Positions 7,050 through 13,608 of a stretch of DNA of 13,622 nucleotides are shown piece by piece. This DNA comes from an uncultured archaeon A07HN63 (GTDB taxonomy: Archaea; Halobacteriota; Halobacteria; Halobacteriales; Haloferacaceae), in NCBI GenBank assembly GCA_000496215.1, contig KI543197.1, positions 99,931 through 113,552 on the forward strand, written 5' to 3'. A model generated the notes under the pieces. That model was not told the DNA's origin and did not search any database. It saw nothing but the letters and a program-made list of their open reading frames with translations. The translations under genes and the position numbers were made by a program. Within the stretch, counting starts at the first letter, position 1. Every line of letters begins with the position of its first letter.

Positions 7050-7583
7050 CTACCCGAGGAGGTAGCGCAGCCACGGTCGTTGATTGACGAGCTCGGTTTC
7101 TTCGAGGAACGCGTCGACACCGGCGATCCGACCGGCCGCGAGCACGCCGACGATGACGAACATCAGCAGGCCGAGCAGGTCACCGTTGACGTAGCCGTGG
7201 GCCCAGCTGGCGTTCCCGAGGTAGAACAGCGTCATCAGGACCACCCCGAAGAACGCCGCCAGCCGGATCAGCGCGCCGACGATGAGCCCCAGCCCGATCA
7301 GGAACTCGCCGACCGGGATCATGAAATTCGTGAACTCCAGCAGCCACGGCGTCTCGGCGACGAACCCGAAGAGCCACGCGATGGGGCTCTGAGCGTTGGC
7401 GAGATAGCCCGTCGCGTCGAACGGCTGCCCGGCGACGAAGGCGAACTTCGTCCAGCCAGCGTGCAAGAACCAGTAGCCGGTCACGAGCCGCACGAGCAGC
7501 AGCGTGTAGCCGGCCCCGGTGCCGAGATCGTCGAACTGCCGTCGGAGTCCGAAGCCAGCCGTCGTAGTTTGATTTGTTGTCAT
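7050..7583 (-). CDS. DoxX/DoxD-type integral membrane protein
   Basis: This is a 177-residue membrane protein with four predicted transmembrane segments at about 25-43, 84-104, 106-124 and 134-152. The first contains the family signature LLLVRLVTGYWFLHAGWTKF. DoxX/DoxD proteins include the small subunit of thiosulfate:quinone oxidoreductase in Acidianus. Most haloarchaeal members are uncharacterised, however, and no large subunit gene lies next to it, so a redox role is only a possibility. The start is ATG 7583, with a purine-rich GAGGGAG about 7 bases upstream. The gene is divergent from the DUF2103 gene, with 124 bases between the two starts. Confidence 0.85.
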   Translation of the reverse strand: MTTNQTTTAGFGLRRQFDDLGTGAGYTLLLVRLVTGYWFLHAGWTKFAFVAGQPFDATGYLANAQSPIAWLFGFVAETPWLLEFTNFMIPVGEFLIGLGLIVGALIRLAAFFGVVLMTLFYLGNASWAHGYVNGDLLGLLMFVIVGVLAAGRIAGVDAFLEETELVNQRPWLRYLLG

Positions 7584-7612
7584 TGTCGCTCCCTCACATG
7601 TAAAGAGAGGCA

Positions 7613-7627
7613 GTATATCGGCTTAAA
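7613..7627 (-). promoter_or_regulatory. Candidate TATA region of the DoxX gene
   Basis: On the minus strand this block reads TTTAAGCCGATATAC. Either TTTAAG or GATATAC could be the TATA box, placing the start site about 8-15 bases before ATG 7583. The two alternatives cannot be separated by eye. Confidence 0.35.
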
Positions 7628-7637
7628 CCGCTACGTG

Positions 7638-7658
7638 GGTTCTCAATCGATGGGAACC
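7638..7658. promoter_or_regulatory. Dyad between the divergent DoxX and DUF2103 promoters
   Basis: GGTTC (7638-7642) and GAACC (7654-7658) are exact reverse complements around an 11-base centre that contains ATCGAT. The dyad lies upstream of both divergent TATA candidates, so one factor could act on both genes. Arms of this length can occur by chance. Confidence 0.25.
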
Positions 7659-7679
7659 GTCCGTCGGAGACGAACGAAG

Positions 7680-7686
7680 TTTTATC
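7680..7686 (+). promoter_or_regulatory. TATA box giving a leaderless DUF2103 transcript
   Basis: TTTTATC is preceded by a purine-rich GAACGAAG block that fits a TFB recognition element. It is centred about 25 bases before ATG 7708, so the predicted transcription start coincides with the start codon. No Shine-Dalgarno sequence is present. Confidence 0.6.
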
Positions 7687-7707
7687 CGCTGATCACCAGC
7701 CTCCGGT

Positions 7708-8439
7708 ATGGAGTGCCAGCAGTGTCACGCCGACCTCGACCGCCCGGGTGACTACTGTCTGGTCTGTAACACCGCCAACTGCGACGCCGTCGTCGCCGTC
7801 TTCGAGCGCGATGCGGCGACGCTGACGATGCTCGACGGCGAGGAGATCCGCGGCGAGACGACGATCACGACCGTCCCCGAGGCCGACGACGACCACGACG
7901 ACCGCGCGACCGTCGTCGAACTCCGGAACTTCGCGGGCCGGGTCGCCGACGAGATCCGTCGAAAACGTCCCGAGGCCGTCTTCGCGGCCGGCGAGCGCGA
8001 CCCGATCCGGGAGACCCGCACGCAACTCCACTACGAGTTCTACCGCGTGCCGGCCGACGACGCCGTTCAGACAGTCCTCGACCGCCGCGGCGAGGAGACG
8101 CTCGCGGTCGTCGACATCCCGCCACGCGAGAAGATCGGCGGGAGCCACTCGACGATCATCGGCGGCCGTGACGGTCGTAACGCGATCAGCCTCGTCGCCG
8201 ACCACCCGCATATCAAGAAGATCATCCCCGGCCCGATCGACGCCGGCGGGACGGGCTCACAGCGTAGCCTTCGGGCGAAGATCACCCGCGCCGACGACAA
8301 CGGCAATGTCCGGCTGCTGTTGCGCGACGGGTCGAGCGTGCAGGAGAACCGGCTGGTGACGACCGCCAGCGATCTTGCGGCGGGCGAACGCGTCCGTGCG
8401 GACCTCAACGCGGCGCTCGACGACGCCGAGCTCCAGTAG
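7708..8439 (+). CDS. DUF2103 family predicted metal-binding protein
   Basis: The 243-residue soluble protein begins with a zinc-ribbon-like pair, C3-x2-C6 and C17-x2-C20, plus C25. A conserved-looking middle contains VELRNFAGRVADEIRRKRPE (70-89). The most distinctive part is Gly/His-rich: GGSHSTIIGGRDGR (144-157), then HPHIKKIIPGPIDAGG (166-181). A C-terminal RLLLRDGSSVQENR (202-215) follows. I recognise this as the archaeal DUF2103 family, annotated as a predicted metal-binding protein with no established function. The GPIDAGG and GSSVQENR blocks look like catalytic or nucleic-acid-contacting loops, but that is inference. ATG 7708 is chosen because the TATA box at 7680-7686 predicts transcription starting at it. 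It is a single gene; the next plus-strand gene is 275 bases away with its own promoter. Confidence 0.8.
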   Translation: MECQQCHADLDRPGDYCLVCNTANCDAVVAVFERDAATLTMLDGEEIRGETTITTVPEADDDHDDRATVVELRNFAGRVADEIRRKRPEAVFAAGERDPIRETRTQLHYEFYRVPADDAVQTVLDRRGEETLAVVDIPPREKIGGSHSTIIGGRDGRNAISLVADHPHIKKIIPGPIDAGGTGSQRSLRAKITRADDNGNVRLLLRDGSSVQENRLVTTASDLAAGERVRADLNAALDDAELQ

Positions 8440-8714
8440 CCGGGTTGTCGTTGACCGCTCCGTTCTGCCCCACTGTGCTGGTACTCTGTTCGCCGCCAGT
8501 AGCCACACGCAGCGGCGTCTCTCCCTGCCGGTGCCGGGATGGCTGTCTCTATATTTGGCTAAATATTTCTACTTCACCATAGTAACCTAATATAACTAAA
8601 TGTATATTCTCTAAACTCGCATTTACACTGGACGTTCATTATAGAAACTTGGAAAAAACTTATTACTACAGATTGAGTAATTCCTCTTGCGACGACGATG
8701 GAGGCACCCCATCT
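8440..8714. other. AT-rich intergenic stretch with a small inverted repeat
   Basis: The first ~100 bases are GC-rich and featureless. From about 8545 to 8670 the sequence becomes very AT-rich. ATATTT (8551-8556) and AAATAT (8561-8566) form a perfect 6-bp inverted repeat with a 4-base loop, followed by TTTCT. It could be a termination or regulatory site. The end of the stretch holds the promoter and ribosome-binding site for the next gene. I see no open reading frame or RNA gene. Confidence 0.5.
8659..8666 (+). promoter_or_regulatory. TATA box of the orphan protein / histidine kinase pair
   Basis: CTTATTAC follows an A-rich block (8653-8658). A start site about 25 bases downstream (near 8688) gives a leader of about 27 nt that contains GGAGG (8700-8704), 10 bases before ATG 8715. 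This supports ATG 8715 over TTG 8649, which lies upstream of the TATA box. Confidence 0.5.
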
Positions 8715-9185
8715 ATGAGTGCACACACAGACGGGCAGTCTGTTAGCGAAACGTCTGCCGAACACACGTCCCCGCCAGTACCGAGCGTTTCAACCACCGT
8801 TCACAACGATGTCCCCACGTCCCTCCCGCGAACGGAGATGACCATCTACCGGGATACGGAGATAGTGATCCGCATCCGGCCGAGTGAGCCCGCCATGGAC
8901 GACGACCTCTGCCTGACGATGTACATGCACGCAGGCAGCGAGACGGCGACCCTGACCCCCGCGGAGACCTCCTACTGGGATGACACGGAGTTCGACGACT
9001 CCCCAAACACGGTCAAGGCCCTCCCGGAGTCGCTCTACGACCGCTACGTCGAGACGGTCGAGACGGTCACGGATCGTCTCGATGTCGAGATCGCCGAGCC
9101 GGTCTCCGGGTATGGCCGCTGTCACCGTCGCCACGACACCCTCGGCAAACACGGTGTCGTGTCGTTCCGGACGCGGTTCGCATAA
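8715..9185 (+). CDS. Unrecognised 156-residue protein encoded just upstream of a histidine kinase
   Basis: I do not recognise the family. The protein is acidic and soluble, with no signal peptide or membrane segment. Residues 1-38 are Ser/Thr/Pro/His-rich and probably disordered. Residues ~39-150 look folded: alternating hydrophobic strands (MTIYRDTEIVIRIRP, 42-56; LCLTMYMHAG, 65-74), a helix around 102-123 (LPESLYDRYVETVETVTDRL), and a C-terminal GYGRCHRRHDTLGKH (132-146). The last part places C136, H137, H140 and H146 close together and could bind a metal. The start ATG 8715 fits the promoter and GGAGG site upstream; a TTG at 8649 would add 22 residues but lies before the TATA box. Only 23 bases separate it from the PAS histidine kinase, so the two are probably cotranscribed and may work in one sensory pathway. 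That link is inferred from position only. Confidence 0.7.
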   Translation: MSAHTDGQSVSETSAEHTSPPVPSVSTTVHNDVPTSLPRTEMTIYRDTEIVIRIRPSEPAMDDDLCLTMYMHAGSETATLTPAETSYWDDTEFDDSPNTVKALPESLYDRYVETVETVTDRLDVEIAEPVSGYGRCHRRHDTLGKHGVVSFRTRFA

Positions 9186-9208
9186 TCACACCACCCCGGG
9201 CCTCACAC

Positions 9209-10312
9209 ATGACACCCCCACAGAACACGGACGCCACCAGTCGCTTCGAGACGCTGTTCGAGCAGCTCTCCGACCCGGTCGTCGAGTTCAGACAGGACGA
9301 CGACGGCGAGCCGATCATCGTTGCCGCCAACGCGGCGTTCCGTGACGTGTTCGCACCGGCCGAATCGGTTGTCGGTCGCCCTCTCAACGAGCTGATCGTC
9401 CCCGCTGACCGCCGCGACGAGGCCGCTACCTTCGATCAGCGAACCGCCGACGGCAAATCGAACCGGGCCGTCATCGAGCGCGTGACCTCCGAGGGCCGTC
9501 GGAAGTTCCTCTACCGTGGCGTCCCCGCCGGTGACGGCCGCGGCTTTGCGATCTACTCGGATGTCACCGAGAAACTCCGGCAGGAACGCCATCTCGACGT
9601 GCTCCAGCGCGTCCTCCGGCACAACCTCCGCAACGACGTGAACGTCATCACCGGCGAGGTCGAGCGCGCGCTGGAGCACGCCGAGAGCGAGGAGACGCGT
9701 GCCGCCCTCAGATCGATCGAGGAGACGGCCAACGGCCTCACACAGCTCTGCACCGAGGCCCAGACCATCCGCAAGGTACTCAGTGAGCCCACACCGCTGG
9801 ACTCGACCGATCTTGCATCGATCCTCGATACCGTCTCGACGGACTGCCTGCGCCGGTTCACGCAGGCCACGATCTCCGTCGACTGTCCGGACACCCTCTC
9901 GGTACAGGCCGACAGTCGACTCCAGATTGTCGTGGACGGGCTCGTCGACAACGCCGTCCGGCACAACACCGCCTCGATGCCGAAGGTGATGCTGCGGGCG
10001 GGCGTCGTCGACGACGACACCGTCGAACTCGCTGTCGCCGACAACGGGCCCGGGATTCCGGAAACCGAACAACAAGTCATCACCGCCGAGGAACAGATCT
10101 CGCCGCTCTCACACGGCAGCGGGCTGGGTCTCTGGCTCGTCAAGTGGCTTACCGAGCGCTACGGTGGCAGTCTCGCTATCGACACATCGCCCGAGGCCGA
10201 CCTCACAACTGACACGTCGCTCGACACCGGTGCCGCCACCGACACAGCGGCCGCTGGCGACGGGTCGATGGATATCGGGACCGTCGTGCGTGTCCGGCTC
10301 CCACAGGCCTGA
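9209..10312 (+). CDS. PAS domain histidine kinase
   Basis: The 367-residue kinase has no membrane segment, so it is probably cytoplasmic. Residues ~12-122 form a PAS-like sensor domain ending in GFAIYSDVTEK. The H-box is RVLRHNLRND with phosphoacceptor H138, a form common in haloarchaeal kinases. The ATPase domain has the N-box LVDNAVRH (N248), the G1 box DNGPG (278-282) and the G2 box GSGLGL (303-308). Between SLAIDT and the final GTVVRVRLPQA, residues ~327-356 form an Asp/Thr/Ala-rich insertion with DTS, DTG and DTA repeats, which is unusual in the closing beta hairpin. Start ATG 9209 follows the preceding gene by 23 bases, with no Shine-Dalgarno sequence. No response regulator gene is adjacent on this strand, so its partner is unknown; many haloarchaeal kinases are orphans. 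Confidence 0.9.
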   Translation: MTPPQNTDATSRFETLFEQLSDPVVEFRQDDDGEPIIVAANAAFRDVFAPAESVVGRPLNELIVPADRRDEAATFDQRTADGKSNRAVIERVTSEGRRKFLYRGVPAGDGRGFAIYSDVTEKLRQERHLDVLQRVLRHNLRNDVNVITGEVERALEHAESEETRAALRSIEETANGLTQLCTEAQTIRKVLSEPTPLDSTDLASILDTVSTDCLRRFTQATISVDCPDTLSVQADSRLQIVVDGLVDNAVRHNTASMPKVMLRAGVVDDDTVELAVADNGPGIPETEQQVITAEEQISPLSHGSGLGLWLVKWLTERYGGSLAIDTSPEADLTTDTSLDTGAATDTAAAGDGSMDIGTVVRVRLPQA

Positions 10313-10570
10313 GAACTATCTCGTCCCGGCACCGCCGAGACATGTCGCTCACTTCTGTCAGTCCTGTCTCTCAGGGGTACGCTGTCGGCAAAAGGTAGGG
10401 GTAGGGTGAACCAAGGCCGTTCGTGCCCCGGTTCTCAATGTTGAACACGGATATCCTGTGACTGCGACCAACACCCACAGGGCACTCAGTTCTTGGCGAG
10501 ATTGCATAATAAAAGCCCGCTCTAAATTATTGAATATGATAATAAAGTTGGCTCTCTGGAATCGACGGAT

Positions 10571-10580
10571 CGATATATCG
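10571..10580. repeat. 10-bp perfect palindrome
   Basis: CGATATATCG is self-complementary across all ten bases and lies mid-way through the non-coding stretch. It could be a protein-binding site. A 10-bp palindrome may also arise by chance. Confidence 0.35.
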
Positions 10581-10622
10581 TCTCTCTCCGCGCGTCAATC
10601 TGCGTTTCGTTCAAAAACTAGG

Positions 10623-10652
10623 TGGGGGAGGGGTGCCCCCAATCCGGGTGGG
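10623..10652 (+). repeat. G-rich hairpin and possible G-quadruplex
   Basis: TGGGGG (10623-10628) and CCCCCA (10636-10641) form a perfect 6-bp stem with a 7-base loop that itself contains GGGG. Four G runs of at least three bases are present (10624-10628, 10630-10633, 10646-10648, 10650-10652), which could instead form a quadruplex with one long loop. The function is unknown. Confidence 0.45.
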
Positions 10653-10695
10653 ACAAACCGACGAAACACTCCGGACGATAGATTGTGGATCGAGT

Positions 10696-10725
10696 AGTCG
10701 TTCACTCGGGCTTGGATGAACGACT
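10696..10725. repeat. 9-bp perfect inverted repeat with 12-base spacer
   Basis: AGTCGTTCA (10696-10704) and TGAACGACT (10717-10725) are exact reverse complements. The TATA-like palindrome GTTATAAC begins two bases later. As RNA it would form a stable stem-loop; as DNA it is a plausible operator for a promoter at 10727-10734. Confidence 0.5.
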
Positions 10726-10864
10726 GGTTATAACTTTGCGTAAAGAAACTAAAATCCACTGTTGGGTAGTATATTAGGTGTGAGAGACAGATATTGATTC
10801 ATATGTTTGTGTATATCGTTGCAAAATGATTGCATGTGTTTACATCATGGGGCGGTGCCGACTG

Positions 10865-12424
10865 CTATCGGACGTTCGTGAACTCGAAGCGCGCGCCGCC
10901 GTCGAAGCTCTCGGTGAGTTCGACCTCCCAGCCGTGGGCCTCGGTGATCTGTTTGACGATCGAGAGCCCGAACCCGGTGCCGTTCGTTCGTGTCGTCTCC
11001 CCGGCGTCGAAGACGGACTCGCGTCGCCCCTCGGGAACACCCGGTCCGTCGTCCTCGACGAAGAAGCTGAACGTCCCGCTCGACGGCGCGCGCGTCGAGG
11101 TGTGCATCACGTTCTGCAGCCCGACACGGATCGTTACCGGGCTGTCGCTGTGTTCGATGGCGTTCCGGAACAGGTTCTCGAAGACGTGTGAGAGCCGGTT
11201 GCGATCGCCGTGGGCGGTGAACTCGTCGACGACCCGGAGTTCGGAAGCGTCGCTCTCGACGACATCCCAGCAATCATCGACGAGCTCGTGGATTTCGATC
11301 GGCTCCTTGTCGTCGACGGTCTGGCCCTCCCGTGCCAGCGTGAGGGTGTCCTCGATGATATCCTCCATCCGGTCCATCGCGTCCGCGACCGTCTCCAGAT
11401 GCGGGCTCTCGCATTCCGCCTGTGCGAGATCGAGCCGCCCCTGTGCGACGTTCAGCGGGTTTCGCAGATCGTGTGACACCACGCTGGTGAACTCCTCGAG
11501 TCGCTCGATCTGTCGTTTCAGCTCCTTTTCGCGCTCGCTCCGTTCGAGTTCGTACCCCACCCACTGCGCCAGCGTTTTGACCGTTAGTTTCTGGGCCTCG
11601 ATCAGCTGTGGGTCCCGTGGCTCGCGGCCGGCGAAACACAGCGATCCATACACCTCGTCGTCGAGCATGATCGGCGCGCCGACGTAACACTGGAGTCCAA
11701 GCTCCGAGTACGGTGTCAGCTCCGCCAGTGCCTCGTTGGTGGCAGCGTTGCTGATGCCAACCGGCTCGGTCTCGTTGACGACGAGCTGGCAGTAGTTGTC
11801 GCTCAGCGCGCTCGTCATTCCGACAGTGATGTCGTCGTGATCGCCGGCAACCGAGAGCACTTCGAGCGTTCCCTCCTCCAGCCGCATCGCGTAGGCGACC
11901 GGGTAGCCGAGTTCGGCCGCCCCGATGTCGAGGGCGCGGTCGAGCTTCTCCTCGAAGGAGAGTTCGGACTGGTTCGTGACCCCGTAGAGCTGAGAGATAG
12001 CCGATGTCGACTGCCGCCACGGGTCGGCGGAGTGTTTCTCGCCGGCGTAACTGACCGAGCTCTCGATCCGGGTTGCCAGCAGCTCGTACTGGGAATCGGT
12101 TTCCGTTCGCGGGACGTAGTCGGTCGCGCCCGCGGCGAGAGCTTTGCCGATCAGATCGACCGACTCGGGGTCGGTGAACAGCAACACCGGGAGATGCGGG
12201 TCCTGCTCGTGGACTTCGGTGATAAAACCGAGCACATCGATTTCCTCGGTCGGCTCGATGACGATACACTCGAAGGGCTGGCTGTCGTACTCCTCGTGGG
12301 CTACGGCCGCCGATTCGACAGTCACGACCGAGAACGTCCGGTCGGCTGTCAGCGTCGCCGCTGCATCGTCGAGCGGACCAAGAGTTCCCGGAACTCCCAG
12401 ATGTAACACCCGCAGCGTGGCCAT
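10865..12424 (-). CDS. Histidine kinase with degenerate receiver and GAF domain
   Basis: The 519-residue kinase is predicted to be cytoplasmic. Residues 1-120 align by eye to a response-regulator receiver, but the key residues are changed. The N-terminal acidic pair is missing (RVLHLGVPG), the phosphoacceptor position is Glu (E57 in CIVIEPTE), and the conserved Lys is Arg (R106 in DYVPR). T84 is kept. Residues ~155-295 form a GAF domain, including YVGAPIMLDDEVYGSLCFAG. The H-box is VVSHDLRNPL (315-324) with H318. The ATPase domain has NLFRNAIEH (417-425), DDGPG (458-462) and GTGFGLS (482-488). ATG 12424 is the start, because a TATA box at 12449-12455 predicts transcription beginning at about 12425. 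The longer frame to 12502 would begin before that box and overlap the neighbouring gene. No response regulator gene is adjacent. Confidence 0.9.
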   Translation of the reverse strand: MATLRVLHLGVPGTLGPLDDAAATLTADRTFSVVTVESAAVAHEEYDSQPFECIVIEPTEEIDVLGFITEVHEQDPHLPVLLFTDPESVDLIGKALAAGATDYVPRTETDSQYELLATRIESSVSYAGEKHSADPWRQSTSAISQLYGVTNQSELSFEEKLDRALDIGAAELGYPVAYAMRLEEGTLEVLSVAGDHDDITVGMTSALSDNYCQLVVNETEPVGISNAATNEALAELTPYSELGLQCYVGAPIMLDDEVYGSLCFAGREPRDPQLIEAQKLTVKTLAQWVGYELERSEREKELKRQIERLEEFTSVVSHDLRNPLNVAQGRLDLAQAECESPHLETVADAMDRMEDIIEDTLTLAREGQTVDDKEPIEIHELVDDCWDVVESDASELRVVDEFTAHGDRNRLSHVFENLFRNAIEHSDSPVTIRVGLQNVMHTSTRAPSSGTFSFFVEDDGPGVPEGRRESVFDAGETTRTNGTGFGLSIVKQITEAHGWEVELTESFDGGARFEFTNVR

Positions 12425-12448
12425 TGGCTGGCCTACCGAGTGAACAAG

Positions 12449-12455
12449 TATAAAA
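12449..12455 (-). promoter_or_regulatory. TATA box giving a leaderless kinase transcript
   Basis: On the minus strand this reads TTTTATA, centred about 28 bases before ATG 12424, so the transcript is predicted to be leaderless or nearly so. Just upstream, two direct copies of ACAAAT on the plus strand (12463-12468 and 12474-12479) lie 11 bases apart, about one helical turn, and could bind an activator. Confidence 0.6.
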
Positions 12456-12498
12456 TTGGTTGACAAATAGCTAACAAATCGACAGTCGGCGTCGGGTT

Positions 12499-13608
12499 TC
12501 AACAGACTGTTGCCACCGCCTCCGCGACTGCGTCGGCGGCCGCCCGCACATCGTCGAGCCGCACGTACTCCCGGCTGCTGTGAGCGACAGCCCCCGTGTC
12601 GTCGGCCAGCACGCCCGGCCCGAACACCACGGTCGGCGCGTGAGCGGCGAAATACGACGCCTCGGTTGCGGCCTCGAACGCCCGCAGTTCGCCGCCGCTG
12701 GCAGCCTGCAGGGTCTCGACGATTGTCGTGTCGCTGTCGGTGACGAAGGGATCGGGAAACGGTGTGTCCGCCCGGAGCAACGCCACGGTGACGCGCCGCT
12801 CTGGGAACCGGCTGGTCAGATAATCGTCCAGCGACGCCCGGAATCCGTCACTGGTCTCCGGCGGGACGCTCCGGCGGTCGATGGTGAGGTGGCACTGATC
12901 CGGAACGCGATTGGTTGTGTCGCCGCCGTCCAGCACTGTCGGCGTCAACTTCGGCGCGCCGAGCAGCGGGTCTTCGCCCGTCTCGGTCGCCTCGTCAAAC
13001 TCGGCAAGCGCGGTCAGCACGTCGCCGATCAGGTACATCGGGTTCTCCTCGGCCGGCACGCTGGCCGCGTGACCGCCCGCGCCGGCGACCGTGATCTCGG
13101 CCTCACACTGGCCGCGGGCGGCGAGACAGACATCGAGGTCGGTCGGCTCGCCGACGATGCAGGCGTCGGCGTCGAGTGTGCCAGCGAGGCTGGCCGCACC
13201 GATCTGTGTCGTCTCCTCGTCGGGCGTGATCGCTAGCGTCAGTGTGCCCTTGTCGGGTTCACTCCGGAGAAACGCGGCGAGCAACGCCGCCAGCGGTCCC
13301 TTGGCGTCGCAGGCTCCCCGGCCGCGGACGGTGCCGCCGTCACGCTCGTATGGGACGTGCGGGGCAACGGTGTCGATGTGGGTGTTGAGAACGATGTGCG
13401 GTGAGGCTGTGGTATCCTCGTCAATCACGCCACCCCCGCCGCGACTGACGAGTACGTTGCCATCGTCGTCAACGCGTGGCGGATGGCCCACGTCGGTCAG
13501 CGTCCCGACGAGCAACTCGCGCATTTCGTCGATGCCCTCGTGAGAGGGCGTCTGGACGGCTTCGGCGTGGAAGTCCTCGATATCGAAGCCCGCCGTTGCC
13601 GCGGTCAC
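12499..13608 (-). CDS. dapE: M20 family metallohydrolase, probable succinyl-diaminopimelate desuccinylase
   Basis: The 369-residue enzyme belongs to the M20 di-zinc family. The metal ligands and catalytic residues are visible: H77 and D79 in NTHIDTV, bridging D101 in ACDAKGP, E131-E132 in TPDEET, E154 in VGEPT, and H343 in VAHSSREY. A dimerisation domain lies at about 170-280, with GGHAASVPAEENP and NRVPDQCHLTIDRRSVPPE. In haloarchaea the closest relatives I recall are DapE of the lysine pathway, which removes succinate from N-succinyl-LL-diaminopimelate. Acetylornithine or LysK-type deacetylases are the main alternatives. The GTG start at 13608 overlaps the TGA of an upstream frame in GTGA, which supports this start and cotranscription. 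From memory, haloarchaeal dapE follows dapF in a lysine operon, so that frame may be dapF. Confidence 0.75.
   Translation of the reverse strand: MTAATAGFDIEDFHAEAVQTPSHEGIDEMRELLVGTLTDVGHPPRVDDDGNVLVSRGGGGVIDEDTTASPHIVLNTHIDTVAPHVPYERDGGTVRGRGACDAKGPLAALLAAFLRSEPDKGTLTLAITPDEETTQIGAASLAGTLDADACIVGEPTDLDVCLAARGQCEAEITVAGAGGHAASVPAEENPMYLIGDVLTALAEFDEATETGEDPLLGAPKLTPTVLDGGDTTNRVPDQCHLTIDRRSVPPETSDGFRASLDDYLTSRFPERRVTVALLRADTPFPDPFVTDSDTTIVETLQAASGGELRAFEAATEASYFAAHAPTVVFGPGVLADDTGAVAHSSREYVRLDDVRAAADAVAEAVATVC

Larger units (their letters stand above)
10313..10864. other. 552-base non-coding stretch between two histidine kinase genes
   Basis: No convincing gene is present on either strand. 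Base composition changes sharply: GC-rich to about 10490, AT-rich at 10500-10560, GC-rich with G runs at 10620-10652, then very AT-rich from about 10725 to 10855. Notable structures are GGTAGGGGTAGGG near 10394, a palindrome CGATATATCG (10571-10580), a G-rich hairpin (10623-10641), a 9-bp inverted repeat (10696-10725) and the palindrome GTTATAAC (10727-10734). The mix suggests regulatory DNA, a small RNA or the eroded remains of a mobile element. I find no transposase fragment or matching terminal repeats. Confidence 0.5.

Noticed and set aside
7080..7751. Long plus-strand open frame opposite the DoxX gene
   Set aside because: It is antisense to a clear four-helix membrane protein. Its product is low-complexity Asp/Glu/Gln/Arg-rich sequence typical of the complementary strand of GC-rich haloarchaeal genes.
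9203..10075. 290-codon minus-strand frame opposite the PAS histidine kinase
   Set aside because: It is an antisense shadow of a gene with clear kinase motifs. It has no promoter and no recognisable domain.
10621..10652. Possible replication origin (ORB-like G run) in the gap
   Set aside because: G runs recall the ends of haloarchaeal origin boxes, but I find no repeated ORB motif and no orc1/cdc6 gene nearby.
10458..10697. 79-codon open frame in the gap between the kinases
   Set aside because: It is basic rather than acidic, crosses the AT-rich and G-run blocks, has no ribosome-binding site and resembles nothing known. It was considered as a transposase remnant, but no motif was found.
11274..12269. 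331-codon minus-strand frame overlapping the second histidine kinase
   Set aside because: It is an Arg-rich shadow in another frame of the same strand. The kinase frame has all catalytic motifs, and this one has no recognisable domain.
12425..12502. 26-residue N-terminal extension of the second kinase
   Set aside because: It would begin upstream of the TATA box at 12449-12455 and overlap the M20 gene. The leaderless start at 12424 fits better.
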